Assembly (NCBI RefSeq): GCF_000218685.1
Contig: NW_006763302.1
Span: 1,419,578-1,483,577 of the forward strand
Source: Serpula lacrymans var. lacrymans S7.9
Lineage: Eukaryota; Basidiomycota; Agaricomycetes; Boletales; Serpulaceae
Reading direction: 5' to 3'
Length of the DNA: 64,000 nt
Position 1 is the first letter of the stretch, and the number at the start of each line of letters is the position of its first letter. Shown here in pieces: positions 32,896 through 44,600 of the stretch. Position numbers and translations under genes: made by a program. The notes under the pieces are model-generated. The model worked only from the letters and a program-made list of their open reading frames with translations, was not told the origin of the DNA and did not search any database.

Positions 32896-34596
32896 ATGGC
32901 CTCCACCGAAATAACCCAAAATGATCCCATCCAAGACCAGCCCACAATCGGTCTCATCGGAATGGGCGCAATGGGCACCATGTACACTAAATATCTCTCC
33001 GAGGCCGGCTGGAAAAAGTCAGTACCCCTCATGTGTATACTTAACTCCTGCATCACTGTCTAACCACTCCGGAATTCCGCATCACCACGTTTCACTCCCA
33101 GAATTGCCGTCTGTGACATTCCAACCAAGTACGAGTCGCTAAAGAGCGCCTACCAAGGCATGTCATCACGTTGCTATGCATTCCACCTCTACAAGGTCCG
33201 CTCACTCGTTCCATTCTCAACAGGCACACCAGGTGTAACCGTATACCCCGATGGACATGCTGTATCGAGGATATCCGACTTTATCATGTACTCTGTCGAG
33301 GCAGAGTACATCGATCGCGTAGTCGCCCAGTATGGTCCTTGTGAGAATCCTTCCCCGTCTTATCACCTCTAGGCCCTCGGATTTCTCATTTAAAACCGTG
33401 TAGCTACAAAGGTAGGCGCCGTGGTGTCAGGCCAGACGTCGGTAAAAGCCCCCGAGAAAGAAGCCTTCGAGAAATATCTCCCCGAGGACGTACATATAGT
33501 TTCCATCCATTCTCTTCACGGCCCGACAGTCTCCCCAGTCGGACAGCCCTTAGTAAATGCAAAACACAACTTTCTAATTTACTTCTCCACTAACGTCATC
33601 CGTCACACGACCAGGTTCTCATTAAACACCGTGCCCCGGATTCAGCACTTCATCTCGTCGAATGCATATTCCGTTGCTTCCGTTCTCGCTACGTCTACCT
33701 CACTTACGAGGACCATGATCTCGTGACTGCCAACGTCCAAGCAGTTACTCATGCCGCCTTCCTAACGTGAGTCTTTCAGTTCCCCATTTACTTCCACCGG
33801 TCAATAAACCTACTTCTGTAGTATGGGCACAGCATGGGCAAGCATGAAATCGTACCCCTGGGAGCAAGGCCAGTACATCGGCGGAATCGAAACTGTCAAA
33901 GTGAACATCATGCTCCGCATATACGCCAACAAGTGGCACGTCTACGCTGGTCTAGCCATCCTCAACCCGTCGGCGCGCGTTCAGATCGACCAGTACGCGA
34001 CAAGTGCAACCGAACTGTTTAAGCTCATGCTTGCGGGAGACGTACCGACGCTCCGCGCCCGAATGTACCAGGCACGCGAGGCCGTGTTCACGCAAACAGG
34101 CCAGACGCGCACCCCCATATTCTTATCCGAAGACGTCCTCGACCAGTTCACCATTGGCAGCGCACGCAAAGACGGAATCAACGGTAATGGCGTCTCCCCA
34201 ACTGGCACTTCTGCACCGCGATCCAACTCACATCTTGCTCTGCTCGCCATGGTGGACTGTTGGGCTCATCTTGGGATCCAACCGTTCGTGCACCTCGACC
34301 TTGCGGCGACGCCTATCTTCAGGATGTGGATCGGTGTTGCGGAGTACCTCTTCCGTTCCACCGATAGACTGGACCAGGCGCTCCATTCAGCAGTCTGGGA
34401 CGTATCACACAGATCTGATGATCTTGAATTTGTTGTCGCAGCCCGAGGATGGAGTCAATGCGTCTCATTCGGGGACTTCGAGTTGTACAGGAAGAGGTTT
34501 GCCGAAACCTCGTCGTTCTTCGAGTCCCGGTTTGAAGAAGCTAATAAGATTGGGTCAGCTATGATCAAAGCTATATCAGACAGTAACGGCAAGTAG
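32896..34596 (+). CDS. TYR1: Prephenate dehydrogenase (NADP+), tyrosine biosynthesis (456 aa, 6 exons)
   Basis: It oxidatively decarboxylates prephenate to 4-hydroxyphenylpyruvate, the last committed step to tyrosine. Exons: 32896-33017, 33102-33157, 33224-33340, 33404-33552, 33615-33766, 33822-34596; all phases agree. The N-terminus carries the Rossmann loop GLIGMGAMGTMY (residues about 18-29) and the second strand ends IAVCD. Yeast-type motifs follow: SDFIMYSVEAEYI, VGAVVSGQTSVKAPE, IVSIHSLHGPTV and GTAWASMKSYPWEQ. Length is close to S. cerevisiae Tyr1. The second intron (33158-33223) uses a GC donor after CAAG, the only choice that keeps frame. An earlier ATG at 32573 opens a different short frame and is not used. 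The 3' end converges with ARG7, 98 bases away. Confidence 0.95.
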
Positions 34597-34694
34597 AAAT
34601 ATCTATTCACGAGACGATAGAACATTTGCTAGAGATGATATCTTGTACTTAAGTCTAGGGGGTTTTGTGTTTGACTAGATATACCCGCGTTTGC

Positions 34695-36241
34695 TTAACT
34701 TCTGTAATCTCCATTGATCGATACATATTCCTGAGTGATAGACTATGAATGACAAACAGTTAGAGGAATCAGAAGGACTTACGTAGCTGAAGTCGCAAGT
34801 CCAGTATTTCGCACTCTCTTTGCCGAGACCTAGTTCGACCTTGATCTCAAAGTCCTCCTCGCTAAGGATCTCCTTCGCGCGAACCTCATCTACCTGCTCT
34901 GGTTCACCCTCAACCAGCACAGGAAGAGGAGTTGAACCATCGGCAGGGACGAATGTGACGCTAACACGAGTGGGGTCGAGAGGGATAGAAAGTTGCACTG
35001 ACCCAGAGGCGGCGAGAACGCGGCCCCAGCTGCGGTTCATGTCAGAATCAAGGTGGAAACTGGGTGACTGATAAGGTTTACTTGGCATCCTCTCCATACA
35101 AAGCAGTTTTCACAAGTGCAGAGGTGGAGATCTTAGAAGCGACGCGGTGAGCATCTGAAAATGAACTGGCTCCCTGTATAAAATTTGAATATGTTGTTTT
35201 TCACTAGGCTGGGAAACTTGACATTACCTGCACATTGACTGTGACAAACTTTGTCGCACCTTCTCCATCTCGTACGACTAGCTGGGCAAGGTCTGTTGCG
35301 AACGAAGTCAATTCTTCACGGAATGTCTCGTATGCCTTTCTATCGTGCTCTTCGTCGATTTCTTTGGCTGACTGATCGGCGGCAGCGCCGTTGGCAAGAA
35401 CGATAATGGTGTCATTAGTAGACATCTCGCCGTCTACACTGATAGAATTGAAGCTACGATCAACAGCATATGTCAAGGCGGATTGTAGACTTCGAGGTGA
35501 GATGGCAGCATCGGTCAAGATGCATGCAAGTAAGGTAGCGTGGAGCTGTTTCGCACTAGCAGGAGGGCCCATGTCGGGGTGGATCATTCCTGCACCCTTG
35601 TCTATACCAGCCATTCGAAATGTCTGTCCATTGATGGTGAAAGTGCGAGCGCGCAGCTTAGGGAATGTATCGGTGGTCATAAAAGCCTTTGCTGCACTTT
35701 CCCAAGCACTGAAGTTCGAGTCTAGAGTTAATGCTTTGGATTCGATACCGGCGATAATCTTGGATATGGGTAGGTTCTGGCCAATAACGCCAGTGGACAT
35801 GACAAGAGTCTCATGTGTCCCGGATGAGCTGGGTGACGAGGGCTCAAGGAGAGCGTCTGTCGCTTTGACCATAGCCCATGCGTCCTCCATGCCCTGTTTG
35901 CCTGTCACTGCGTTGGCGCAGCCGCTGTTGACAACAAGGGCTCTTGCGCGGCCCGCGCCCTTTTCGAGCACCTCTTGAGAGACAAGCACAGGTGCGGCCT
36001 TGAAGGCATTGCGAGTGAAGCACGCAGCTGCAGCTGCTGGTCGTGATGATGTCGATAGGATGACTGCCAGATCATTAACACCAGCATTTTTCTTCACACC
36101 GCAATGGCTTCCTGCCACCACAAAGTTCTTTGGGAAGGACGAGTCTGGGATGGAGGCATGAAGGTGAGATTTGGACGGTGCTGGCTTGATGGTGATGGTA
36201 GAAGCGAACCGCCTACAAATGAGAACAGGATTGCGCGACAT
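34695..36241 (-). CDS. ARG7: Glutamate N-acetyltransferase (ArgJ family), arginine biosynthesis, mitochondrial (462 aa, 4 exons)
   Basis: The enzyme moves the acetyl group from N-acetylornithine to glutamate and, in bifunctional forms, also uses acetyl-CoA. Exons: 36241-35228, 35173-35082, 35029-34783, 34730-34695. I start at ATG 36241 because [20 protein letters not shown] is a good mitochondrial presequence; the open frame upstream has no ATG. Family motifs: [11 protein letters not shown] (about 104-114), STGVIG oxyanion loop (149-154), and KGAGMIHP (215-222). Thr236 in HATLLA is the position where the proenzyme cleaves itself and which becomes the nucleophile. Later come [11 protein letters not shown] and NWGRVLAA. 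The last exon encodes only 11 residues ([11 protein letters not shown]), the conserved C-terminal end. It is divergent from the eL33 gene with about 520 bases between starts. Confidence 0.96.
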
Positions 36242-36763
36242 AGAGGCAACTTTCTGAGTGGGAACAACGAACGAGTCAGAGTTTTTCAAAAGATGGGATT
36301 AATAATGCAGTAGCGAGTAAGGGTCGAATATAAGTAAGATACATGAATACAGCCATTCTTAACCAGCCCACGGCACAAATCCCTCCACTGACAGGACAAA
36401 GGAGTGAGCATAAGAGCATGTCGGAAAGATCCCATCAAGCAAAGCTGTATTTCCTTCTACGATAGCTGCTGCGTTGGAATAACAAAGCTGCGAGTACGAT
36501 ACCGCAAATGAATCTGCTGTTCGAAAGAAAAGAGTTGTTCTGCCAATGCTCCGTTACCCAGCATCGTCTGAGGACGACAACGCGAGTGCAGCCCTGTAAT
36601 GCTGCATCACTGGCATGAAAAACAAACAAATGACTGGTGCGGCCTTTATACGGGTGGCTAAGCCCGGTCACATGCTTGCCACATTGTGACTCGTCACGCC
36701 CTGTACTCATCCATCCTCAAGCTCACGACCTCGACGGCAACGGAAATCACATAGACGGCAAAA
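36242..36763. promoter_or_regulatory. Divergent promoter region, ARG7 and eL33
   Basis: 522 bases between two divergent ATGs. No TATA box is clear. A GTGACTCGTCACG palindrome lies at about 36685, close to the ribosomal gene. I cannot assign a factor. Regulatory content is inferred from position. Confidence 0.45.
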
Positions 36764-37466
36764 ATGGGCTCAACAAGGTGAGATTCAGCGTTGCATACCT
36801 CTCTTCAGCGTTCGTAGCACACGATACATCTCGTAAAACGACACTCGAGTGCCGGCTTGGGCTGGATGAAAGACGTCTGGGTCGGATGAGCCGTTCCACA
36901 TTTGGATCTTATCCCTTGAACATTTCCTGGGCTCCTTGCGTTCTCTGCATGCGATCGTAAACTCACTCCTGTTTTACAATTCACCAGACTCTACTGCAAG
37001 GGACGCGTCCTCGGCCACAAGCGTGCTAAGCGCAACACTCGCCCTAACACTTCCCTCCTTCAAATCGAGGGTGTCGCCACGAAAGAGGACGCCCAGTTCT
37101 ACCTTGGAAAGGTGCGCTTCTTGTTCGTTTAATTCTAAATCGGCTATTCACGTTCTTGCCAGAGAGTCGCCTTTGTATACAAGGCGAAGACGGAGGTACA
37201 GGGATCGAAGGTCCGAGTTATCTGGGGGTGAGTCAATTTTGTGATTTATCCAGTCATATCTTCTGACGCTCGAATCCGTCTTCTACAAAGTCGTGTAACT
37301 CGCCCTCACGGCAATTCTGGTGTCGTTAAATCAAAATTCAGGTCAAACCTTCCCCCACGCGCGTTCGGTGCTAGTGTCCGTGTTGTGCGTATATCTTAGT
37401 TCTAGAATCCTGGTACACTATCCTAATCCATATCACACACAGATGCTGTACCCTTCGACAATTTAA
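36764..37466 (+). CDS. RPL33: 60S ribosomal protein eL33 (L35Ae family), 106 aa, 5 exons
   Basis: A structural protein of the large cytosolic ribosomal subunit. Exons: 36764-36777, 36988-37111, 37163-37227, 37291-37384, 37443-37466. Assembled motifs: [65 protein letters not shown], and the exact family end MLYPSTI. Yeast eL33 has 107 residues. The first exon has only 14 bases (ATG plus three codons and part of a fourth) followed by a 210-bp intron, the longest in this gene. Such a tiny first exon with a long first intron is common in fungal ribosomal protein genes. Because every exon is short, open-frame scans miss this gene. Confidence 0.96.
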
Positions 37467-37967
37467 TCCCTGTACATCCTCGCTTTTCGTATCGCCTACT
37501 TATTCATGCGTATGACATGTCATATGACCCTACATGCATCAATATACTCGCATGGAAAACAACAATTAAGCTGCTCTTATCGATCATTTATGCTACTTGA
37601 TGTGCCATACAAGGTATTCAATGGGTGATTATCTTTCAGATATGTTACGTATAACTGAGTGTCCGTGTTTTTGTCGTGATCAATGTGTTTGTCTTATGTA
37701 CATTGAAATAACCTCTTGTTTCCAGGTATATCAACTCAGCGGTTCAATGCACTTTCATTTCTCTCATGCGAGCCTTATCATCTGTTGGTTTATCCATGAA
37801 CATCATTAGTCCCGTTAAGATCATACAAACCATCCATAAGCCCAATACAGACATCCTACGTGAGTATATTATATACAGGTGACACGACGCATATACGTCC
37901 CTAAAACCCAAAGAGATTCGAGAAACTTCCTTGTAAAACGTTCAATCCCAGCCTCAGTTCACTGCCC
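37467..37967. other. Convergent intergenic region
   Basis: 501 bases between the 3' ends of eL33 and the SDR gene. The short plus frame 37597-37809 has no family features. Nothing else seen. Confidence 0.5.
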
Positions 37968-39094
37968 TTACCACGCCGTATGTCCTCCGTCAACGATGAT
38001 GCTAACTCCTACATCAGTAAATGGAAGGGACGATAGAGTATCCTGACACTCACTCGCTACCAGTACAGAAACTGGACGCATCGGAGGCAAGCCAAGTCAC
38101 GACCCCACGCAGCTCGTCCGGTCTTCCAAGCCTTCCTAGTGGGTTCTGGTCAGACCATGACTGAGCAAGATGAGGGAATTTGTCTAGATATGCTCCGCTC
38201 ATTCTATACAGGATATCGTTAGCATGAAGATGTCTTGTATATACGCGCTGAATAAGAGAAACACACTTAGTAACCATGTATCCAGGCGATATGGTATTGA
38301 CCCTGATCTTCATCGGTCCAAGCTCGCATGCCATGCTACGACCCATCTGAAGGACGGCAGATTTGCTTGCACCGTAAGAGACATAGCGGTGGCCCTGTCC
38401 ATGCTATCAGCTTGATATATTCTCATAGAAAATATTGGCTTACCTTATTAGTAACGCTTCCGCTCATAGATGCAATGAGAATGATACTACCCGCAATGCC
38501 AAGACGGGCCATTTGTCGCCCCACAGCTTGGGCTGCAAAGAGAACGCCGTTCACGTTCACGTTCATAACCTAGGCAGCATGTCAGTTCACCATTATACAA
38601 TTGTGAGTCCAGTCACCCACCTTTTGGAAGTTGTCTGCTGGGTATTCCAAGCAGTCACCATCGATGACAATACCAGCAGCCGCGACACATATGTCTACTC
38701 TCCCTTCCTTGTCCACGATCTGTTGTACGATATCCCACGTCCCCGTTTGGTCTGTCACGTCTGCACTCAAATATTCCAGTCTCGACTTTGCTGGTTCCTC
38801 TTGTGTCTGAGGCGTCTCAAGGGGAGGCAGGCTATCGATGTGCTTTTTAACAGCCAGCCATTCACTATCAGGAGCTGAAGGCAAGTCTAAGCAGTACACT
38901 ACGGCTCCTGCCTCGGCCAGAGCGAGAGCCATCTCAAGACCAAGGCCGCGGTGTCCCCCTGTGATGACGGCGACGCGGTTAGCAATGGCGAAATCGGAAA
39001 AGATGGCGCGTTGAGGAGCAGCGGCTGGCTGTGGATTGAGGATGGCAGCGACGCCATGAACTATGGGGGAGGCGAGAGCAACTGAGGGGGACAT
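37968..39094 (-). CDS. Short-chain dehydrogenase/reductase (303 aa, 5 exons), NAD(P)-dependent polyol or sorbose reductase-like
   Basis: Exons: 39094-38621, 38569-38444, 38394-38267, 38203-38054, 38001-37968, all in phase. Classical SDR motifs in order: TGGHRGLG cofactor loop (residues 45-52), acidic D70 at the end of beta 2 (VVYCLD), ADVTD (111-115), AAAG (138-141), NVNVNG, the catalytic Ser region (IASMSGS), YVSYGASK with catalytic Tyr and Lys, SPGYM, and the C-terminal VDGGHTAW. Asp at the end of beta 2 favours NAD(H) in many SDRs, but the polyol-reductase branch often uses NADP(H), so cofactor is open. An N-terminal extension of about 38 residues precedes the fold. Closest type by motif is the fungal mannitol/sorbose/gluconate reductase branch; the substrate cannot be fixed from sequence. 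Confidence 0.92.
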
Positions 39095-40140
39095 TGTAAT
39101 GATTGATAGGTGTGTATGAAGAGCAAGAGGACGTTTATAACACGTCGCGCTTGACTCGGAGTAATGTCCTGATCATAACGAGAAGGACGTGTGATGCTTG
39201 GCTTGTTTTCACAGGCGCATCGGCCTTGAACAAAGTGCTTTTAGTCAGACGTCAACCAATTAGTGTCGAGGAGTCAAATATACTTGAGAACAAAGTGGCT
39301 CCAACCGCCGCGTCCTCGATTCGCATCACTTCTGACCTGGGTCATGTTCCCTGTCAGCAACGTAAGGAAAGGTACGTAGTGCGGGGAAAGAGGCCCACTC
39401 GTGACCACTTCCATCATGTGCGTGTAAATCCAAGGGCGTCCCAAGCTCATAAAGTCTAGTGAGGAACGATATTGGCGCAGATAGGCATGAACCGGTGCGA
39501 TGTCCGTGTCGCGAGCAACTTGAAGATGCGCTGCTGTAGACATTGACCCTGGAGATGCTGAGAATGGAGACATAATAGCATCAAAAGCGTACGTGTATAC
39601 CAGCTTCTGTGAGCGGGAACAAGACACAGGCGCAGTCGACAGTAAGCCAGGTGATGCACCATAGGGAACAGTGTTCATCCAGATTCGCATTAGTTCGGCA
39701 CATGGTTAGCATGTGCGTTCGGTGTCCGTATCGTATGATGTTCTCATTCGTGGTGGAGGTTCGGCACTTGTTGGAAATTTCGGGTCGCGAAGCAGGGGCG
39801 GTATGCAGTCCGTAAACTAGCAAACAGACTCTCCGGGAAGCCTGAATGTCCACCAGTGGTCCAAAATGAGAAGGGTCTAGGAATTTTGGTTGACAACGTC
39901 CTTCGCGGCAGGGTACCAACTGAATTGAAGGTCTTGCAGATCGTTGAGCGCACAACGTCAAGGTGACATTACCTTGCTTAACAAGGTCTATTGAACACTG
40001 GCAACACTGAACGTTTCTGATAAGAAGAAAATCAGCCTGAGAGAGTTCAGAACGTGACCATGCTGTGACTACAGCGTTACTTCTGTGGCATCGGTTCCCT
40101 GTACCATCACGACCTTGGACTAACTACTAGATATACAAAA
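39095..40140. other. Divergent region between SDR and Maf genes, no supported gene
   Basis: 1.05 kb. Minus frames at 39274-39690 and 39581-39961 are moderately long but overlap each other and show no motif. They may be a relic or chance. Both gene promoters must lie here. Confidence 0.4.
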
Positions 40141-41242
40141 ATGACGCCTAAACACATCGCAGTCCTTCCCACCGCTCTCAAGACACCAGGAACAAAAAAA
40201 CTAGTCGGTAAACGCATTATTCTAGCCTCAAACAGTCCTCGAAGAAAGGATATCCTCATTAATCTTGTACGTTCTCGAATATCCACTCAGTGATCCACAA
40301 ACATTCAGATATGATGCTGTCTGCAGGGCCTTGCGCCGGAAATCATCCCCTCTACATTTGAAGAGAACATCCCTGTTTCATCATTTGAAGATATACACGA
40401 GTATCCCGTTGCAACTGCCACCCACAAAGCCGTGGAGGTATACGAACGTCTTGTGGCAAGTGTGATCCACACCCCTTCTACGTAAGGCAATGACCATCTC
40501 ATATTAGAGCGAAAACCCAGAAGATGCTCCCGACCTCGTCATCGGGGGTGAGCTAAACGCATTTTTTCATTACCTCTCCAAGAGACTGAATGACTGTCAA
40601 TCAAACTCGCAGCGGACACTGTGGTCCTGACGCATGCACAGCCTTCTACTTCGGAAGTATCATACTCTGAACTACCTGGCATACAGCAGGAACTACTAGA
40701 GAAGCCCACGTCCAAGGGGGACAACCTGCGCATGCTGCTCGATTTGAATGGCGGTATTTGTGAAGTCGTTACTGGAGTCTCACTGGGTAAGCTTTACAGC
40801 ATTTGTCATATATGTACCGTTATTGAATACCACTCTTCTAGTATATCCGGTACTTAGTTCACCAGGTTACACGATCAAGTCAGCCTTGCTTTTCAGTCTC
40901 ATTATCATGCCATCTTACTCGTTCTGTATGTGCAGGTCGCTAGATGAGCGCACTCTAGTTTACTTTGCCGACAATCCACCCCATGTCCTCGAAGCCTACG
41001 CTGAAAATGGTGAAGGGCGAGACCGCGCAGGCGGATTTGCCATACAGGTACTCGTTGTATCTACTCCATATTCTTAGTTCCCGTAGCTCATTGTGCTTAT
41101 CCGTGTACTGCAGGGCTTAGGAAATCTTCTTATCCGAAAGGTTGATGGTGACTTTCAGAATGTGGTCGGTTTTCCTGGCGCTTCGTTCTTCAAATTAATA
41201 GAGTTGCTGGCTGAGGAAGAAGAGGAATTCATGGAAATATGA
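40141..41242 (+). CDS. Maf/HAM1-like nucleoside triphosphate pyrophosphatase (248 aa, 7 exons)
   Basis: Maf proteins hydrolyse non-canonical or methylated nucleoside triphosphates to monophosphates, cleaning the nucleotide pool. Exons: 40141-40266, 40327-40455, 40508-40547, 40613-40786, 40842-40878, 40936-41047, 41114-41242. Motifs: IILASNSPRRKDIL (canonical LAS.SPRR nucleotide site, about 27-40), FEENIP, the catalytic Asp in DLVIGADTVV, EKPTSKGDNLRML, and DRAGGFAIQG near the end. The second intron (40456-40507) has a GC donor (GTG|GCAAGT). The alternative GT donors nearby break the frame. Compared with bacterial Maf there is an insertion of about 15 residues after ADTVV. Cytosolic by default. 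Relative of human ASMTL N-domain and yeast YOR111W. Confidence 0.93.
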
Positions 41243-41672
41243 TTTTTGGCGTATCTGTCGGTGAAGTTCGAAGTAGAGTGCGTTGTTCGTGCGGCTTGTT
41301 GATGGCATCTGTCGGCCACACCTATCAGACTGGTTTTCTGAAAAGACTTGTCACAAACATCCATCACGGCTCCAGAGGAACTGGCTGGGGACTGAGCCAA
41401 TTGTTGAGGTCAGAACAGTTTACAATATTTTTATTAGATCTTAATTGACATTTGCTTGTGATTCAAAAGCTAGTGCACTAACGCAATTATGTATGAATAA
41501 AGCATGCAGTTATGGTACTGTCAGAACGATGTATAAATAGTCCACATACTCCCTCTATGGATGATCTAAGCAACAAGAATGATGAACGAGAAATGGAAGA
41601 AAATACAGAGTTTATAGCTATTGGCCGATTCATGTTGATAGAGTTACATTGCTTGATTATTATGGAAAGGGC
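41243..41672. other. Convergent intergenic region
   Basis: 430 bases between Maf and WD40 gene 3' ends; AT-rich, no feature recognised. Confidence 0.5.
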
Positions 41673-44600
41673 TTAAGATACCTTGATTTCAACGTGAGGG
41701 CGTCTTTCTCTAGGGGATCCAGCTGAAGTAGGGTCGATAACATTAGCTTCTCTGCGATTATCACGAGATACCACTGATGGTGAGCGGGAAGGTGGAAAGC
41801 CAGTTAACAGGGCCACTGGGCTATCCTCCGGACGAGTATCATCTGGAGTTGTCCAAACTCTGACTGTACCGTCGTGGCTCCCAGTTGCGAACATAAACTG
41901 CATATCGGCGAAGTAATTCCAAGCAATACATGTTACATCTCCACTGGGGCCTTGTGGTCGTATATGGTGAAGAAGGGCCGCGGTATCTCGCTCCCAGATG
42001 TGAATATCGCCAGCTGGTGTCATATTCTTTAATACTGTTGAATAACAAGGGGGCGGCCACCACGAACCTTTCCCAGCACATAATACTAGTTGATCGTCCT
42101 GGCCTCCGAAGTAACTGGGGCCCGAAAAGTCGACAGGACCCTTAGCGGGCATATAGGTGAGCCGGAGGCTGGGCCTAAGGATACTGGATAGTTTATGCTC
42201 TTTATCTCGAACCAATTCCAACTTCCACAGCTGCGGCGGCGACTAAACACGTGGTGGTTAAGCCAGATAATTCAATGACGTCGTCATTTTGTGTTGCTTA
42301 CTTGATGCTCATATGATATTAGGGCCACGGAGCCTTTCTTAGCGATTGTTATGTCCCGAACATCATTAAACACAGGTGTTTGACTTCGGCTACAAGTTAG
42401 AGGAGAAATTCGACCGCGTAATACAATCCGAACGAAGACTTACTGTTCACTTTGTTTCGTCTCCATATTGTACACTGCAGAGTCACTCATGAGTATCGTG
42501 CCGACGTTGAGGCTTAAAACTTACCTATGACTCGCTTCTCTACCCTAGATTTACTGGGCTGTAGTCCACTTGGTGAAGACAGTAAAGGTCCAACCCCGAT
42601 GAGTCTACGGCAATCGGGATGAACAGCAACGCTGTTCAACTTGATTCTCCCGAACTGGTAAGTGTCCAGAACCTTGAATGCGCACACATGAGTTTGTATG
42701 ATTGCACGTCCTTTACGAGACACGATCACAACACACTTTTCCATGGAGATCCTAAACAGGGATTAGCAAAGCATTCGTGCGACGGAAGATTAATTACCCA
42801 CCAGCTTGACAACTACGCTTCCTTCTACACGGGATTCATAAATTTTATTAACTTGATCCTACATATCGATGAGATGCGCTGAGTCTTTGAACAGTGAGAT
42901 ATTTACTCACCATCTTGATAAATTCATTGACTTCGACAGAGACAATAGCTGTTGATTATATTATGTAAGTACATTTTTTCCCAGTAGCTCAGTCGATGAG
43001 CTAAAGTGGAAAAGCAGTTTACCATCTCCCTTCGGAAGCCATGCAATTGATTGCACAGTGCGTGGGCGGTCTATGGTTTTCTTACATACACCGTCCTATC
43101 ACAAGCGAAAAAGTCAGTAATCGCTCAATGACTATCGTAAATATAATAGTTCCTACCTCAGTCCAGATCTTGATAGCGCGATTCAACTTCGTCAAAACCA
43201 TATTGCCGGATGGAGACCTGAAGTGCATCCGTAAGTATGTTATAGTAATATGTAGCTAAAGTGGTACACAGACCATGCAACTTGACCTATAAAACCCTTT
43301 GTGTGTACAAGTATCCGATGAGAGGTGAAGGGGTCCTAGAACTTGATCAGAGTTTATCAGGAAAAGCAAGAATACAGTGTCACTTACCCCCACGCGGAAT
43401 ATGATTGAAGTCCTGTCCCAGCTAGAGACACAATCAGGTTAAACTACACGATAAATGAAGAACATTTAAACTATACCTAGAAGTCGCTAGATATTTTCCA
43501 TTTGGCGAGAACTGTAGATGCCTGACCAACGCTTGGTGGGCGGGAACTTCTTGCGTAACTCTCATAGCCTTCAATCTGGGCGCTACTGCCATCGACCTGG
43601 ATCCACGAAACGCTGCCATCGGATCTGAAAATCTGCTTGGAGACATAGGCTCAGTCCGAGATTCGGATAGTGTTCGGTGGCGATCGCCTGGCGGATACCT
43701 TCCACTAGCAGCAGAAGTCGTCGCCTGTAACATGATGACCTTGCGAATAGCGGCGACGAGACGTTCTCTGGCATTAAAAGGGGCGCTCGAGACGCCGGAT
43801 TCTTCACTATCGCACGACATGCGTCGCTCGCTAGTTTCCGTGCTGAAAGACATATCCCTAATGAGAGAGGGGGAGGGAGGTGATCCTATCGGGTGGGTGA
43901 ACGGAAGTGTCCCCTCTGTGCCAGCATCACTGCCTTCTTTTCCAAAAGTCAACAAACTTGCTGCTTTTGAAGGCAACTGCTTCAGAGAGCTTCCGGCGGC
44001 GCACACGCGATGCTGCCCCCAATTTAAAGCTTTCTTGATGTTGACCACTGCTTGAAGTTCGAAAAGCCGATTGGTTGCGTTAAGAATTACATCCTCCAGC
44101 CACATATGACCTCTATGATGGACAAATGTCCACCGCTCAGACGCAAACCAAGCCGAAACAGCGGCCAAACCGAACGACGTCACAGCGGTGAATAGGGTAG
44201 TGATTGTGTTTGTGACTCGGCCCTACAAAGAACATCAGTACAAACAACTGAGAAACCATAGGTCTACATTACTTGATTGCTCGAATAAGTGAAAAGCATG
44301 AGTCCTGCCGAGAAACAAGCCACAGATATAACAAGGAAGACAAGTGGGGAGCGTTTGATCCAGATTAGCACCCACCACGGGACACGGTGACCAGGTGAAC
44401 GACTAGGTGACACCAGTTCCATTAAATGTCAGTGTGAAAGAATCACCAATATACGTACTACATCGCTTGCTTCCACGTTAGTCCAAGGAGACTATTGACC
44501 GCTGCGGCGATACTAAATACAAGTGAGGAGAACCAAAAAGCGTTGACAGTATCAGCCAAAAGACTCCCTGTGGTACCATAAGAAAATTGCAATGTCGTAG

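Noticed and set aside
32546..32914. 122-codon plus ORF upstream of TYR1
   Set aside because: It overlaps the TYR1 start in another frame and shows no family features; treated as leader sequence.
39274..39961. Two overlapping minus ORFs between SDR and Maf genes
   Set aside because: They overlap each other, lack motifs and sit in the divergent promoter region.
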